Notes: generated from the letters alone by a model not told the origin. Positions 46,642-55,769 are shown, numbered from the stretch's first letter. The stretch is 64,000 bases of DNA from an uncultured Sutterella sp. (GCA_905194315.1 CAJJRX010000004.1:1-64000); one strand, 5' to 3'. Numbers and translations: made by a program.

Positions 46642-47400
46642 CTAAATCTGGGGGTTTCCCCTAACCGACCAGGGGCACATCAGGCGTTCGGTCACAGCAA
46701 TAACGCCGTAAAGGGCCAGTCCGAGAAAGCTCATTCCGAGAATGGCAACAAACATACCGAGCACGTCTCCGAGTCCCCAGGCGTCCATAATGAGGTAGCC
46801 CAGTCCCGAGGTGGTGGCAAAGCTTTCCGCAAGAAAGAGCACCGCCATGGCCGTACCGGCTGCGACCTTCAGCGCGGTAAACAGCGACGGAAGCGCCGCG
46901 GGCACATACACGTGCCAGACCGCCTGACAGGGGGTGCCGCCCATGGAACGGAAGGCTTTCATATAGGCCGGATCAAGATTGAGAGCATCATCACGGATGA
47001 TCACCAGGATCTGATATCCCACGGTGAGTCCGATCAGCAGAATACGGGAGGCATCACCGAGTCCGACCAGTGTGAAGAACACCGGCAGGAGAACAATCTT
47101 GGGCAGCGGAAAGGTGATAAAAAGCAGAGGACTGAGAAGTCTGTCCGCACGCGGGCAGTGTCCCATCCAGAGTCCTAGCGGGAAGGAAACCGCCACAGCA
47201 GTCATCAGCCCGACGGCAAGGCGCGCTGTGCTGATACCGACGGCCTGCCAGAACTCCGGCGTGCCAAGGGCAGCAGCAAATGCGCTCAGTGTGGTGGGCA
47301 CCGCCGGCAGCAGTGCCTCGCCCATCGTCCAGGAACCGGCCTGCCAGAGCAGTCCCAGAGCGATCATTCCGAATGTGTAACGCAGAATCAGTCTGATCAT
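46642..47400 (-). CDS. ABC importer permease, SsuC/TauC type
   Basis: A 252-residue permease with about six hydrophobic segments of the nitrate/sulfonate/taurine/thiamine-precursor group. The EAA-like loop reads YMKAFRSMGGTPCQAVWHVYVPAALP near residues 145-170 in parts, and the family's GLGYLIMDA segment is near 215. Its start overlaps the stop of the ATPase gene by four bases (ATGA), showing tight coupling. Substrate unknown. Confidence 0.88.
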   Translation of the reverse strand: MIRLILRYTFGMIALGLLWQAGSWTMGEALLPAVPTTLSAFAAALGTPEFWQAVGISTARLAVGLMTAVAVSFPLGLWMGHCPRADRLLSPLLFITFPLPKIVLLPVFFTLVGLGDASRILLIGLTVGYQILVIIRDDALNLDPAYMKAFRSMGGTPCQAVWHVYVPAALPSLFTALKVAAGTAMAVLFLAESFATTSGLGYLIMDAWGLGDVLGMFVAILGMSFLGLALYGVIAVTERLMCPWSVRGNPQI

Positions 47401-48200
47401 TGTGGCTCTCTGTGACTCATCAGTTCATGGTGCACTGCGCGGACCGTTTCATCAAAGCGCACGCTATCGCGTGCCCTTGCATCGGGATCGGCACAGTAGG
47501 CTGGGTTTTCGAAGAAACGCGGACTGCGCTGATGGCTCTTCGGGAAGAGTATCAGGATGTGCGAGCCCAGAAATACCGCCTCACGGATATCGTGTGTGAC
47601 AAAAATCATTGTTCCGGGCTGGGAGAAGCGCATACGGTGCAGATGATCCTGCAGCCTTTCGCGCAGCAGCGCATCGAGCGCCGAGAACGGCTCATCCATA
47701 AAAAGGACTTCAGGCCGGGAAATCAGTGACCGGCCGAGTGCAAGACGCTGGCTCTGACCGCCCGAGAGCTGAGAAGGGAAACGCCGCTCAAGACCGGCAA
47801 GTCCGAGACGCTCAATCATCTCGCTCACCCGGCTCTCACGTTCGGACTCCGGGCAGATCTCCGGATGCAGTTTAAACGGCAGGAGCAGGTTCTCCCTCAC
47901 CCGCTTCCAGGGAAAGAGTCCCAGACGCTGCCACACAAACGAGGTGCGTCTGTGCGCGAGTGACACCTCACCGGCGCTGTCAGACCAGACAAGAGAACCG
48001 CTCAGTGCGGGATGAAGGCCGGCAAGTGTCGTCAGAAGCGTGGATTTCCCGCAGCCCGATTCACCGATAACAGCCAGAGAACCGCCGCCGGGCAGGCTGA
48101 AGGAGAGCGGAGAGAGAACCCCGACATCCCGGTAACCCACCAGAAGGGATTTCACATCGAGTGCTAGACCTGATTTATCAGACGGCATTGTCACCTTCAT
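47397..48200 (-). CDS. ABC importer ATPase, SsuB/TauB type
   Basis: A 267-residue ATPase. Walker A GESGCGKSTLL is near residue 46, the Q-loop is present, the signature LSGGQSQRLALGRS is near 145 and Walker B VLFMDEPFSALD near 165, with H in FVTHDIREA. The start is either ATG 48200 or ATG 48188 (MPSDKSG), and both lie just after a run of ten G residues. It overlaps the permease gene by four bases and follows the binding protein gene by 22 bases. Confidence 0.9.
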   Translation of the reverse strand: MKVTMPSDKSGLALDVKSLLVGYRDVGVLSPLSFSLPGGGSLAVIGESGCGKSTLLTTLAGLHPALSGSLVWSDSAGEVSLAHRRTSFVWQRLGLFPWKRVRENLLLPFKLHPEICPESERESRVSEMIERLGLAGLERRFPSQLSGGQSQRLALGRSLISRPEVLFMDEPFSALDALLRERLQDHLHRMRFSQPGTMIFVTHDIREAVFLGSHILILFPKSHQRSPRFFENPAYCADPDARARDSVRFDETVRAVHHELMSHREPQ

Positions 48201-48210
48201 CCTTTTCTGT

Positions 48211-48220
48211 CCCCCCCCCC
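48211..48220 (-). repeat. Ten-base G homopolymer before the ABC ATPase start
   Basis: The minus strand has ten G residues in a row, two bases after the binding-protein stop codon and ten bases before the first ATPase start codon, at the place of the ribosome binding site. Such tracts change length by slipped-strand mispairing, and here that would alter spacing or strength of translation rather than reading frame. Confidence 0.75.
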
Positions 48221-48222
48221 AG

Positions 48223-49167
48223 TTAGGGGATGACTACGTCGCTGTAGGCCGGAACGGTATCGAGCATCTTATGCCCGATCATCCATTCGCCGACACGCTT
48301 GACCTCGGCCTCAGTGGGCAGCGGCGGCAGACCGTCGGCGGTCTTGAACAGCGAGAAGCGCAGCATCGTGTAGCTGCTCTCGAGCGGCTTGGGCAGCAGT
48401 CCCTTCTTCACCATCACACTACGGTACTCAGCCGGCGAAGCTTCAATGAGTTTTGCAGCATCGGAGACAGCCTTGCGGAAACTTTTCACCGTGTTTTCAT
48501 CGATCGCTGTCTTCTTGAGCGCCACCACGGCGAGCGCTTCATTGAGGTTGCGGTCATCCCAGATGACCCGTCCGCCCTTTGCGGCAACAATGCTCACGAG
48601 CGGCTCGGGCAGCAGAGCGGTCGGCGTCTGATTCGAAAGAAGCATCTGCAGACGGATCGGAATCTGTTTGACCTCAAGGCGCTTGAGTGCATCGGCCTTC
48701 AGGGACTTCTCTTCGCTCATCCGGTCGAGCAGGTAGTCAATAATGGTGGCCGAGCTCATGGCGGTATCGGTGCCCTTGAGATCGGCGAGCGACTTGATCG
48801 ATTCAGCTGCCCCGGGCGAGGTGACAAATGCGAAGTTGCGCTGTTCGGGGGTGGTGTGCGTCGTCGTGAGAATCACCGCCTGCGGAACGCCGCGGGCATT
48901 CTGGCTGAGCACATTCATCAGGTCGCCGAAGTGACCGTCAAGCTTGCCGGCACGCATGGCAGCACCGATTTCGAGCGCCGACTTGAACGGCACGATTTCA
49001 ACATCGAGTCCGGCCTTCTTGAAGAGTCCCTGTTCCTGAGCTGTGTACAGCACGATCGAGTCGGCTGCGGGCAGTGCGCCGATACGCAACGCCTGTGCCT
49101 GTGCATCGAGTGCCATCAAAGAAAGAGCGCCCAGAAGGGCTCCTGCGAAGGTTTTTGTCAAACTCAT
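48223..49167 (-). CDS. ABC importer substrate-binding protein, NMT1/SsuA type
   Basis: A 314-residue periplasmic protein with a signal peptide (MSLTKTFAG, hydrophobic core, likely cleavage after AQA near residue 25). The body has the type-2 periplasmic fold of the NMT1/THI5-SsuA group: ALRIGALPAADSIVLYTAQEQGLFKKAGLDVEIVPF at the start (seen in parts) and AMRAGKLDGHFGDL. Members bind sulfonates, nitrate, or pyrimidine precursors of thiamine; the substrate here is unknown. The ATG at 49167 has GGAG eight bases upstream. It lies between dnaG and rpoD with its ATPase and permease. Confidence 0.88.
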   Translation of the reverse strand: MSLTKTFAGALLGALSLMALDAQAQALRIGALPAADSIVLYTAQEQGLFKKAGLDVEIVPFKSALEIGAAMRAGKLDGHFGDLMNVLSQNARGVPQAVILTTTHTTPEQRNFAFVTSPGAAESIKSLADLKGTDTAMSSATIIDYLLDRMSEEKSLKADALKRLEVKQIPIRLQMLLSNQTPTALLPEPLVSIVAAKGGRVIWDDRNLNEALAVVALKKTAIDENTVKSFRKAVSDAAKLIEASPAEYRSVMVKKGLLPKPLESSYTMLRFSLFKTADGLPPLPTEAEVKRVGEWMIGHKMLDTVPAYSDVVIP

Positions 49168-49348
49168 CCGAGTAGTCTCCAAATCTAATCTACAGTTTTT
49201 AAGTCAATCATTTGCAGACCCGCAGTCTGCCGACGCCGAGGGTGTTTTTTTCTCACCGTCTAAGTGATTCTACCTGCATCGGCGAGGAATTTGGACACAC
49301 TGATCTGATGACTTAGCCTCTCTGCGCAATACGGACTAGCAAAAAAGG

Positions 49349-51772
49349 TCAGTGCTGCTCAGTATCGTCAGGCCAGTCAATATCGGCTGCGGCATTCCAG
49401 CTGCCGTCCTCATCCGGGTCCGTATCAGCCATGTCCGGATCAGCCCACGGAATATCATCCTCAGGCAGCGGGCCGGCCGCCTCTGTATCTTCAGATCCCA
49501 TGTCTGCCCAGGGGTTGTCTGCACTGCTGCGGTCTGCCCACGGATTCTCCGGCACAGGCGTATCCTCGAGCGGCTCCCAGGCGCTCTTTTGCACGGAGGC
49601 TGCCGTGCCTGCGGCGGCAGCCGCAGGCGCGAGATTCGCAATCGAGGGTGGTGCACCGACCGGTTTAGCACTCAGTGCCGTCCTGAAGTCGCGGGTGGTC
49701 TGCTCAGAGGCCGGCGACACCGGCGCCGGGGAGACCTCTCCGGGCGCACTCTGCTTTGGCGCAGGCTTGCGCACTGACTGCGGCGGCTCCTCTTCGGCAG
49801 CAGCTGCCGAACCGAAGAGATGCTCCTGCAGACTTCGCACCAGCGGATTGTCCGAAAGCACCAGTCCTGCACCCTGTTTCTGGGCACCGGTCGCTTTCTC
49901 CTGGATCTGTGAGCGCGCCTGCATATCAATTCTGCGGCGGTACTCGCGCTCATCGGCCATCACCTCTTCGAGAGCCTTACGCAACTCGGCGCGGCGCGTG
50001 ATGAGCGGACGGGCCACCTCTTCGCTGAAATTGCCCTCCTCCACAGCCGCATCAATTCTCACCTTGATGCGCTCGAGCTCAAGCTCGATAAACGCACGCC
50101 GGATTTCCCGGGTGGCGGTTTCACGGGGCGTGTCAATAGAGAGCTCCTCGTTGAGCAGCTGCATGTAGTAGGGATAGGAGGCACTGTGTTCGAGCTGCTG
50201 CAGGAGCGGAGCGCAGGAGTGAATCGTTCCGCCGTTCTCGTCGGTGGACGCCTGCCAGACCTCCACAATACGCTGGGCTATTCCCTGATCGGCTCCGACA
50301 AACTCCTCTTCAATCTCATGACTGAACCGGTTGAGCAGCACCGGATAAGCGAGAAAACACTGCAGCATCCGCTCGCGGATATCCTTCACGCGGGCGCGCG
50401 CCACAACAGGCGTTCTCTCCGGGAAACCCGAACGCCAGCGGGAATTGCGGCTCCAGCCGCTCTGAGTACGCACAGGAGCGGGAACCGGTTTGACGAGTCC
50501 GTACTGGCGCTGAATCTCATCAGAGGTGAGACGTGTCACGCCGGCGATTTCCTTGATCACGGCAAGCTGTAGAATCGGCGCCTTCAGCATGGAGAGCACC
50601 AGAGGCCTGGCTTCGGCGACAACCTTGGCACGGTCATCGGCATACTGCAGCTCCTTGCCTTCAACAAGGATGTGTTTGAGAAACTGCGACAGCGTATAGG
50701 CCTTCTCAATCTGCGCTTCATACGCCTGAGGACCCTCAGCTTTGATCAGGCTGTCCGGATCGTGCTCGGGCGGCAGGATGATAAAACCTGCCTTCTGCAT
50801 GTCCGTGATCACTGGCAGCGTCGCTTCGAGTGCACGGCGGGCCGCCTTGCGCCCGGCAGCATCTCCGTCAAAGGAGAAATACACGGTATCGGCGATTTTG
50901 AAAAGCTTATGAACGTGCTCGCTCGTAATCGAGGTTCCCAGGGCGGCCACCGCCTCGGTAAACCCGGCCTGCGAGAGCTGGATCACATCCATATAGCCTT
51001 CGCAGACGATCGCGCGTCCTTTCTGATGAATGGCCTCACGAGCCTCATAGAGCCCGTAGAGTTCACTGCCCTTGTGATAAATCGGGGTTTCGGGACTGTT
51101 GAGATACTTCGGCTGCTCGTCACCGTTCATGGTACGGGCACCGAACCCGATCACCTGTCCGCGAGGGTTGCGGATGGGGAACATGATGCGGCCGCGGAAC
51201 GCGTCATAGCGGCGGTCGTTTTTCACATTCACCAGTCCCACATCAACGAGTTCCTTTGCCTCGTAACGGGCGCCGAAAAGACCTTTGAGCGAATGCCACT
51301 CATCGGGGGAATACCCGAGCGCAAAACGCCGGGCGGTCTCGGAGAGAATTGCACGGTTTTTGAGGTATTCGATAGCCCGGCTGCTGCGACTCAGCTCCGA
51401 GGTGTAAAACGCGGCCGCTTCGCTCATGTAATCCGTGAGGGTGCGGCTGCGCTCCAGGACCCTGGCTCTGGCAGGCGAACGGTCCTCGGGAACCACCATG
51501 CCGTAGAAGCCGGCGAGTTTTCTCACCGCATCAGGGAACTCCAGCCCCTCATAGGCCATCAGAAAACCGATGGCATTACCCGAGGCACCACAGCCGAAAC
51601 ATTTGTAGATCTGTTTGGTGGGGCTCACGGAAAACGAGGGGGTTTTCTCCTTGTGAAACGGGCAGCAGGCGGTGAGATTACGACCTGCCTTCTTCAGGCG
51701 GACATATCGCCCGACAACATCGGCGATATCCGCTCGATCAAGCAAATTCGTAATAAATCCCTCTGGAATCAT
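49349..51772 (-). CDS. dnaG: DNA primase with long acidic C-terminal tail
   Basis: An 807-residue primase (E. coli: 581) that makes RNA primers for replication. The N-terminal zinc site has CPFHKEKTPSF and CFGCG near residues 37-65. The TOPRIM core contains VCEGYMDVI and SFDGDAAGRKAA, with the catalytic acidic residues. The DnaB-binding domain ends near residue 630. The last 175 residues are low complexity, first Pro/Ala/Ser-rich, then acidic with repeated NPWAD, NPWAD, IPWAD and IDWPDD motifs. The ATG at 51772, with GGAGCGG upstream, gives the family start MIPEGFI. It is the middle of the macromolecular synthesis set, with a terminator between it and yqeY. Confidence 0.95.
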   Translation of the reverse strand: MIPEGFITNLLDRADIADVVGRYVRLKKAGRNLTACCPFHKEKTPSFSVSPTKQIYKCFGCGASGNAIGFLMAYEGLEFPDAVRKLAGFYGMVVPEDRSPARARVLERSRTLTDYMSEAAAFYTSELSRSSRAIEYLKNRAILSETARRFALGYSPDEWHSLKGLFGARYEAKELVDVGLVNVKNDRRYDAFRGRIMFPIRNPRGQVIGFGARTMNGDEQPKYLNSPETPIYHKGSELYGLYEAREAIHQKGRAIVCEGYMDVIQLSQAGFTEAVAALGTSITSEHVHKLFKIADTVYFSFDGDAAGRKAARRALEATLPVITDMQKAGFIILPPEHDPDSLIKAEGPQAYEAQIEKAYTLSQFLKHILVEGKELQYADDRAKVVAEARPLVLSMLKAPILQLAVIKEIAGVTRLTSDEIQRQYGLVKPVPAPVRTQSGWSRNSRWRSGFPERTPVVARARVKDIRERMLQCFLAYPVLLNRFSHEIEEEFVGADQGIAQRIVEVWQASTDENGGTIHSCAPLLQQLEHSASYPYYMQLLNEELSIDTPRETATREIRRAFIELELERIKVRIDAAVEEGNFSEEVARPLITRRAELRKALEEVMADEREYRRRIDMQARSQIQEKATGAQKQGAGLVLSDNPLVRSLQEHLFGSAAAAEEEPPQSVRKPAPKQSAPGEVSPAPVSPASEQTTRDFRTALSAKPVGAPPSIANLAPAAAAAGTAASVQKSAWEPLEDTPVPENPWADRSSADNPWADMGSEDTEAAGPLPEDDIPWADPDMADTDPDEDGSWNAAADIDWPDDTEQH

Positions 51773-51912
51773 ATCCGCTCCGGCTCTGAGAAATCCCGTT
51801 AACAACTGACCAGCCCGTTGAGGCAGGACACAGACAATCTATTTTAACGCCCGCGGCGACAAATTAATACGCGGACACACTTTTTGAGCTCGCCACTGTG
51901 CAAACACAGGCG

Positions 51913-51953
51913 AAAAAAAGCCGCCCGAGGAGATTTTCCTTCAGGCGGCTTTT
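51913..51953 (-). terminator. Terminator between yqeY and dnaG
   Basis: AAAGCCGCC pairs with GGCGGCTTT (inner part TGA/CTC imperfect), followed on the minus strand by seven T residues. In E. coli a partial terminator between rpsU and dnaG lowers primase expression; this one could do the same after yqeY. Confidence 0.85.
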
Positions 51954-52020
51954 CTGCGTTAATTTGTGTCGTTACAGACGACACCCGCGAGCGATAAGTG
52001 CGTCGCGCGCAGACTGAACA

Positions 52021-52464
52021 TCAGGCGCTCAAACGGGCTTTCACCAGAGCACTGACCTTGCCGAGATCCGCACGACCGGCGACCTTGGCTTTGACCAGAC
52101 CCATGACTTTGCCCATAGCGGCCATCCCTGTCTGTCCGACTTCGGCGATCGCTTCATCAATGACAGCCATCACCTCGTCATCACTCAGAGCCTTCGGAAG
52201 ATAAGCTTCCAGCACTCTGATTTCTGCAGCTTCCTTGTCGGCGAGGTCCTGACGGCCCCCGGCCACATACTGCTCAACAGAGTCACGACGCTGCTTAACC
52301 ATTTTGGCAATCACTTGCAGCACGATAGCATCGTCGGCGTCAATCTGTTCGTCGACCTCACGCTGCTTAATCGCGGCAAGGAGCAAACGAATCGTGCTCA
52401 GACCAGCCGCATCATGCGCACGCATGGCAGTCTTCATATCTTCGCGGATTCTGTCCTTAATCAT
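52021..52464 (-). CDS. yqeY: GatB/YqeY domain protein
   Basis: A 147-residue protein of the YqeY family, related to the tail of GatB and thought to bind tRNA; function unknown. The whole length is the domain, with ADDAIVLQVIAKMVKQRRDS and EIRVLEAYLPKALSDDE as hallmarks. The ATG at 52464 sits six bases after GAAGG; an ATG two codons earlier would overlap that site. It lies between rpsU and dnaG, as is common in Proteobacteria. Confidence 0.93.
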   Translation of the reverse strand: MIKDRIREDMKTAMRAHDAAGLSTIRLLLAAIKQREVDEQIDADDAIVLQVIAKMVKQRRDSVEQYVAGGRQDLADKEAAEIRVLEAYLPKALSDDEVMAVIDEAIAEVGQTGMAAMGKVMGLVKAKVAGRADLGKVSALVKARLSA

Positions 52465-52597
52465 CACCATCCTTCGTGAGGGTAAATAGTCTTTAAATCA
52501 TTTCCCGGCAGTGCATCGCACTGTCAGAAATAAGTGAGTGCGCTCAAACGGCACTCCTCTCCCCCTCGCACCCGGCGAGGAAGCATCTGCCACTGAA

Positions 52598-52810
52598 TCA
52601 GTAGAGCTTCTTGGGGAGCATCATGCTGCGAAGGCGCTTGTAGTGGCGCTTGACAGCAGCAGCCTTCTTGCGCTTGCGTTCAGCGGTGGGCTTTTCGTAA
52701 AACTCACGGGCACGCAGTTCAGTAAGAAGACCGGACTTTTCGATGGTGCGCTTGAAGCGGCGGAGGGCAACTTCAAACGGTTCGTTTTCTTTAACGCGAA
52801 TAGTAGGCAT
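52598..52810 (-). CDS. rpsU: 30S ribosomal protein S21
   Basis: A 70-residue 30S protein needed for translation initiation. It starts MPTIRVKENEPFEVALRRF, as in the family, so the ATG at 52810 is used. The C-terminus is very basic. It is the first gene of rpsU-yqeY-dnaG-rpoD and is divergent from tsaD, as in E. coli. Confidence 0.97.
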   Translation of the reverse strand: MPTIRVKENEPFEVALRRFKRTIEKSGLLTELRAREFYEKPTAERKRKKAAAVKRHYKRLRSMMLPKKLY

Positions 52811-53182
52811 TAGGCACCTAACCTCAGTAAAAACATGTGATGACCCGGAAAACTGACAGACTTTCTCGGTCTGGTTCCGGGACAAGACCATAGAGAAAGC
52901 GGTTCAGGCAGAGGTACTTTCAAGAAACGCATGTCTGAAGGTACAGTACGAGAACACGTAAAAACGGGATTTTCTCACAAAACTGCTCCCTGAGGCAACA
53001 CTAAAGGGAATTTTTTTTGTTCCGGCCGTCCTGCCGCGGTGAGTCGTGTTCCGGAGATTCTCCGCTTTTGCAGGTCTCTGCGGCTCTGCTCAGTGCTAAA
53101 ATAGTAATTTTTCCTCACCTTCTCCTGCTGCATGCTCACTGTGCCCGAAGGCCGCAGCGGAGCATCTCTGCAGATTACTCAT
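52811..53182. other. Divergent promoter region between rpsU and tsaD
   Basis: This 372-base gap contains the divergent promoters. TAAAAT at 53097-53102 is a possible -10 of tsaD. I see no gene or terminator. Confidence 0.45.
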
Positions 53183-54211
53183 ATGCTCGTTTTAGGTATT
53201 GAATCCTCCTGCGACGAAACCGGTGCCGCCCTGATTTCCGGAGAGGGGCTGCTCGCAGACGCCCTGCATTCTCAGATCGACATGCACAAAGCCTACGGCG
53301 GTGTGGTCCCTGAGCTTGCCAGCCGCGACCATATCCGGCGCGCCATCGTGCTTATCGATGAGGTCCTTGCCAAAGCCGGCAAAGTACGCTCGGACATTGA
53401 TGCGATCGCCGTCACTGAAGGTCCCGGTCTTGCCGGCGCGCTGCTTGTCGGTAACTGTGTCGCTCACGCCATCGGCTGGGCACTCGACAAACCCGTGCTC
53501 GGGGTGCATCACCTCGAAGGACATCTGCTTGCCGCCCGTCTGGCCACTCCGGCTCCGGAATTCCCTTTCCTGGCGGTTCTGGTCTCAGGCGGACACACCC
53601 AGTTCATGCGGGTCGAGAAATTCGGAACCTATGAAATTCTCGGACAGACACTTGACGACGCAGCCGGCGAGGCTTTTGACAAAACCGCGCAGCTGCTCGG
53701 TCTGCCCTACCCCGGCGGTCCCGCTGTTTCGGCGCTTGCTGAAGAGGGACGGCCCGGTGTGATTGAGCTGGCACGTCCGATGATTCACTCGCACAACCTT
53801 GACATGAGCTTCTCGGGCCTCAAAACCAGCGTGCTCACTGCGGTGCAGCAGGCAGCCGATCCGGCTGATGAACAGTTCCGCCGGGACCTCGCCCGCGGCT
53901 TTGTCGATGCGGTGGTGGATGTACTCTCAACGAAGATGGTCAGCGCCATGAAGCAGACACGGCTCAAGAACGTGGTCGTCGCGGGCGGCGTATCCGCCAA
54001 CAAACAGCTTCGCGCCCGGCTCACCGAAGAGATTGAACGCCGGCGCGGGAAAATCTTTTTCCCGCCGATGCGCCTGTGCACCGACAACGGTGCGATGATC
54101 GCCGCAGCCGGTCTTGCCCGTCTCGAGGCAATGAGTCAGGCAGAGCGAGACGCCCTGCTCAGGAACCGCTCTTTTGAAGTGCGTCCCCGCTGGGCGCTCG
54201 AATCGCTTTAA
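53183..54211 (+). CDS. tsaD: tRNA threonylcarbamoyladenosine transferase subunit TsaD
   Basis: A 342-residue protein that transfers threonylcarbamoyl to A37 of ANN-decoding tRNAs with TsaB and TsaE. The start MLVLGIESSCDETGAAL is diagnostic and sets the ATG at 53183. The metal-binding histidines lie in GVHHLEGHLLA near residues 110-120. VSGGHTQ, GEAFDKTAQLLGL and the C-terminal VVAGGVSANKQLR and CTDNGAMIA complete the signature. It ends with its own terminator before nadE. Confidence 0.97.
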   Translation: MLVLGIESSCDETGAALISGEGLLADALHSQIDMHKAYGGVVPELASRDHIRRAIVLIDEVLAKAGKVRSDIDAIAVTEGPGLAGALLVGNCVAHAIGWALDKPVLGVHHLEGHLLAARLATPAPEFPFLAVLVSGGHTQFMRVEKFGTYEILGQTLDDAAGEAFDKTAQLLGLPYPGGPAVSALAEEGRPGVIELARPMIHSHNLDMSFSGLKTSVLTAVQQAADPADEQFRRDLARGFVDAVVDVLSTKMVSAMKQTRLKNVVVAGGVSANKQLRARLTEEIERRRGKIFFPPMRLCTDNGAMIAAAGLARLEAMSQAERDALLRNRSFEVRPRWALESL

Positions 54212-54218
54212 AGCGCCG

Positions 54219-54256
54219 GGAGACTCTGCGGCAAGCCGTGAGTCTCCTTTTCTTTT
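54219..54256 (+). terminator. tsaD terminator
   Basis: GGAGACTC and GAGTCTCC form a perfect 8-bp stem around 13 bases, followed by TTTTCTTTT. It begins seven bases after the tsaD stop. Confidence 0.88.
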
Positions 54257-54302
54257 GTATTATTGTCGAGTCACATTTTCTTTTTTTGCAGGAGTTGCTC
54301 TT

Positions 54303-55076
54303 ATGCTCCGTGATCCGCATTACACAGCCGACGCCATTGCCCGCTGGATTCGCAGCTACTTCGATCAGTCCCTGCCCGGGGCAAGTGCCGTGATCGGCAT
54401 TTCGGGCGGCAAAGACAGTGCTGTTGTCGCCGCACTCTGTGTGAAAGCGCTGGGTAAAGAGCGCGTGATCGGCGTACTGATGCCCGACGGTGAGCAGAAG
54501 GATATCGCCGACAGCAGAGCGGTTGTAGAGCATCTCGGTATCCGTTCGATCTGCGTGGATATCTCGCCCTTCTCCCGTGCCTTCGCCGGCACGCTTCCCG
54601 CGGCAGAGGGTTTTGCCGAGGTAACCGGTCGCAGCGCGCTTGAGGGCGAGGCTGCCGTGAATTTTCCGGCCAGACTCCGTATGACCACCCTCTACGCCGT
54701 GGCACAGTCGCTGCCCGCGGGCGGTCTTGTGCTCAACACCTGCAACCTCTCGGAGGACTGGGTGGGCTACTCGACCAAATTCGGTGATGCGGCGGGCGAT
54801 CTGAGTCCGCTCGCGCAGATCAGAGTCTCCGAAGTACGCGAGCTCGGCATTGCGCTCGGTCTGCCCGAACGGCTCGTCTACAAAACCCCTTCAGACGGTC
54901 TGAGCGGTCTCTCGGACGAGGCGAAGCTCGGCTTTACCTACGCCATGCTCGACGAGTATCTTGAGACAGGCGTCTGCCCCGACCCTGCTGTCAAGGCAAA
55001 AATCGACCGGCTGCATGCGGCCAATCTGCATAAACTCAACCCCATGCCGCATTTTGAAAAAACCGCCGAACATTAA
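54303..55076 (+). CDS. nadE: NH3-dependent NAD+ synthetase
   Basis: A 257-residue enzyme that amidates nicotinic acid adenine dinucleotide to NAD+ using ammonia and ATP. The PP-loop ISGGKDSAVVAAL is near residue 35. NTCNLSEDWVGYSTKFGDAAGD and KTPSDGLSGLSDEAKLGF are the substrate-binding and loop regions. The N-terminal glutaminase domain is absent, so free ammonia is used. The ATG at 54303 has GGAG eight bases upstream. It is monocistronic between two terminators. Confidence 0.94.
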   Translation: MLRDPHYTADAIARWIRSYFDQSLPGASAVIGISGGKDSAVVAALCVKALGKERVIGVLMPDGEQKDIADSRAVVEHLGIRSICVDISPFSRAFAGTLPAAEGFAEVTGRSALEGEAAVNFPARLRMTTLYAVAQSLPAGGLVLNTCNLSEDWVGYSTKFGDAAGDLSPLAQIRVSEVRELGIALGLPERLVYKTPSDGLSGLSDEAKLGFTYAMLDEYLETGVCPDPAVKAKIDRLHAANLHKLNPMPHFEKTAEH

Positions 55077-55090
55077 ACACACCGGACGCA

Positions 55091-55121
55091 AAAAAAGGAT
55101 CTGACACGCAGATCCTTTTTT
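55091..55121. terminator. Bidirectional terminator between nadE and ybaK
   Basis: AAAAAAGGATCT and AGATCCTTTTTT form a perfect 12-bp stem around seven bases between two convergent genes. Confidence 0.93.
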
Positions 55122-55148
55122 GTGTTTTCAGACCGAAAGCTTATCCTG

Positions 55149-55643
55149 TCAGGCCTTTTCAATGGCGCACTGAACCGGCTTCGCTCCGAGCACGTCTCTG
55201 AGAACGGCCGGATCGATCCCGACCTGATAGCCGCGGCGTCCGCCGTTGATGAAGATACGGTCCATTTCAAGAATCGTGCTCTCAACATAAACCGGCATCG
55301 TCTTGCGCGTGCCGAACGGACTGGTCCCGCCGACCATATAGCCCGAGTTGCGCTGAGCCTGATCAGGCTTGCAGGGGCTGACACTCTTGACACCGATCTG
55401 ACGGGCCAGATTCTTGGTGGAAACGTCATTGTCGCCGTGCATCAGGATGACGAGCGGCTTGCCGTGTTCATCCTCCATGATGAGTGTCTTGACAACATGA
55501 TGCGGGTCAATGCCGCACTCGCGTGCCGCCTGAAGCGCTCCGCCGTGCTCCTCGTATTCATAGGAGCGTTCCTCAAACGGAATCTTGTGCTGTTTGAGCC
55601 ACTGGGTGGCCGGCGTCACACTCTGATGTTTTTCTTTTGCCAT
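55149..55643 (-). CDS. ybaK: Cys-tRNA(Pro) deacylase, YbaK/EbsC family
   Basis: A 164-residue editing protein that hydrolyses Cys-tRNA(Pro) mischarged by prolyl-tRNA synthetase. The family's lysine lies in HHVVKTLIM near residue 52. Other hallmarks are VSTKNLAR, GYMVGGTSPFGTRK and IFINGGRRGYQVGI. It is convergent with nadE and 126 bases downstream of ispH on the same strand. Confidence 0.93.
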   Translation of the reverse strand: MAKEKHQSVTPATQWLKQHKIPFEERSYEYEEHGGALQAARECGIDPHHVVKTLIMEDEHGKPLVILMHGDNDVSTKNLARQIGVKSVSPCKPDQAQRNSGYMVGGTSPFGTRKTMPVYVESTILEMDRIFINGGRRGYQVGIDPAVLRDVLGAKPVQCAIEKA

Positions 55644-55769
55644 TTTTCCTTTTCTTCACTGTCAGTTTTTTGCAATGGCGACATTGTGCACCTGAGACAG
55701 CCTTCAGACAGCGATTCCGGCCCGGATGTTTGCGCTAGCGCAAAAAAAACGTCCGTTCCGGCAGCACAG

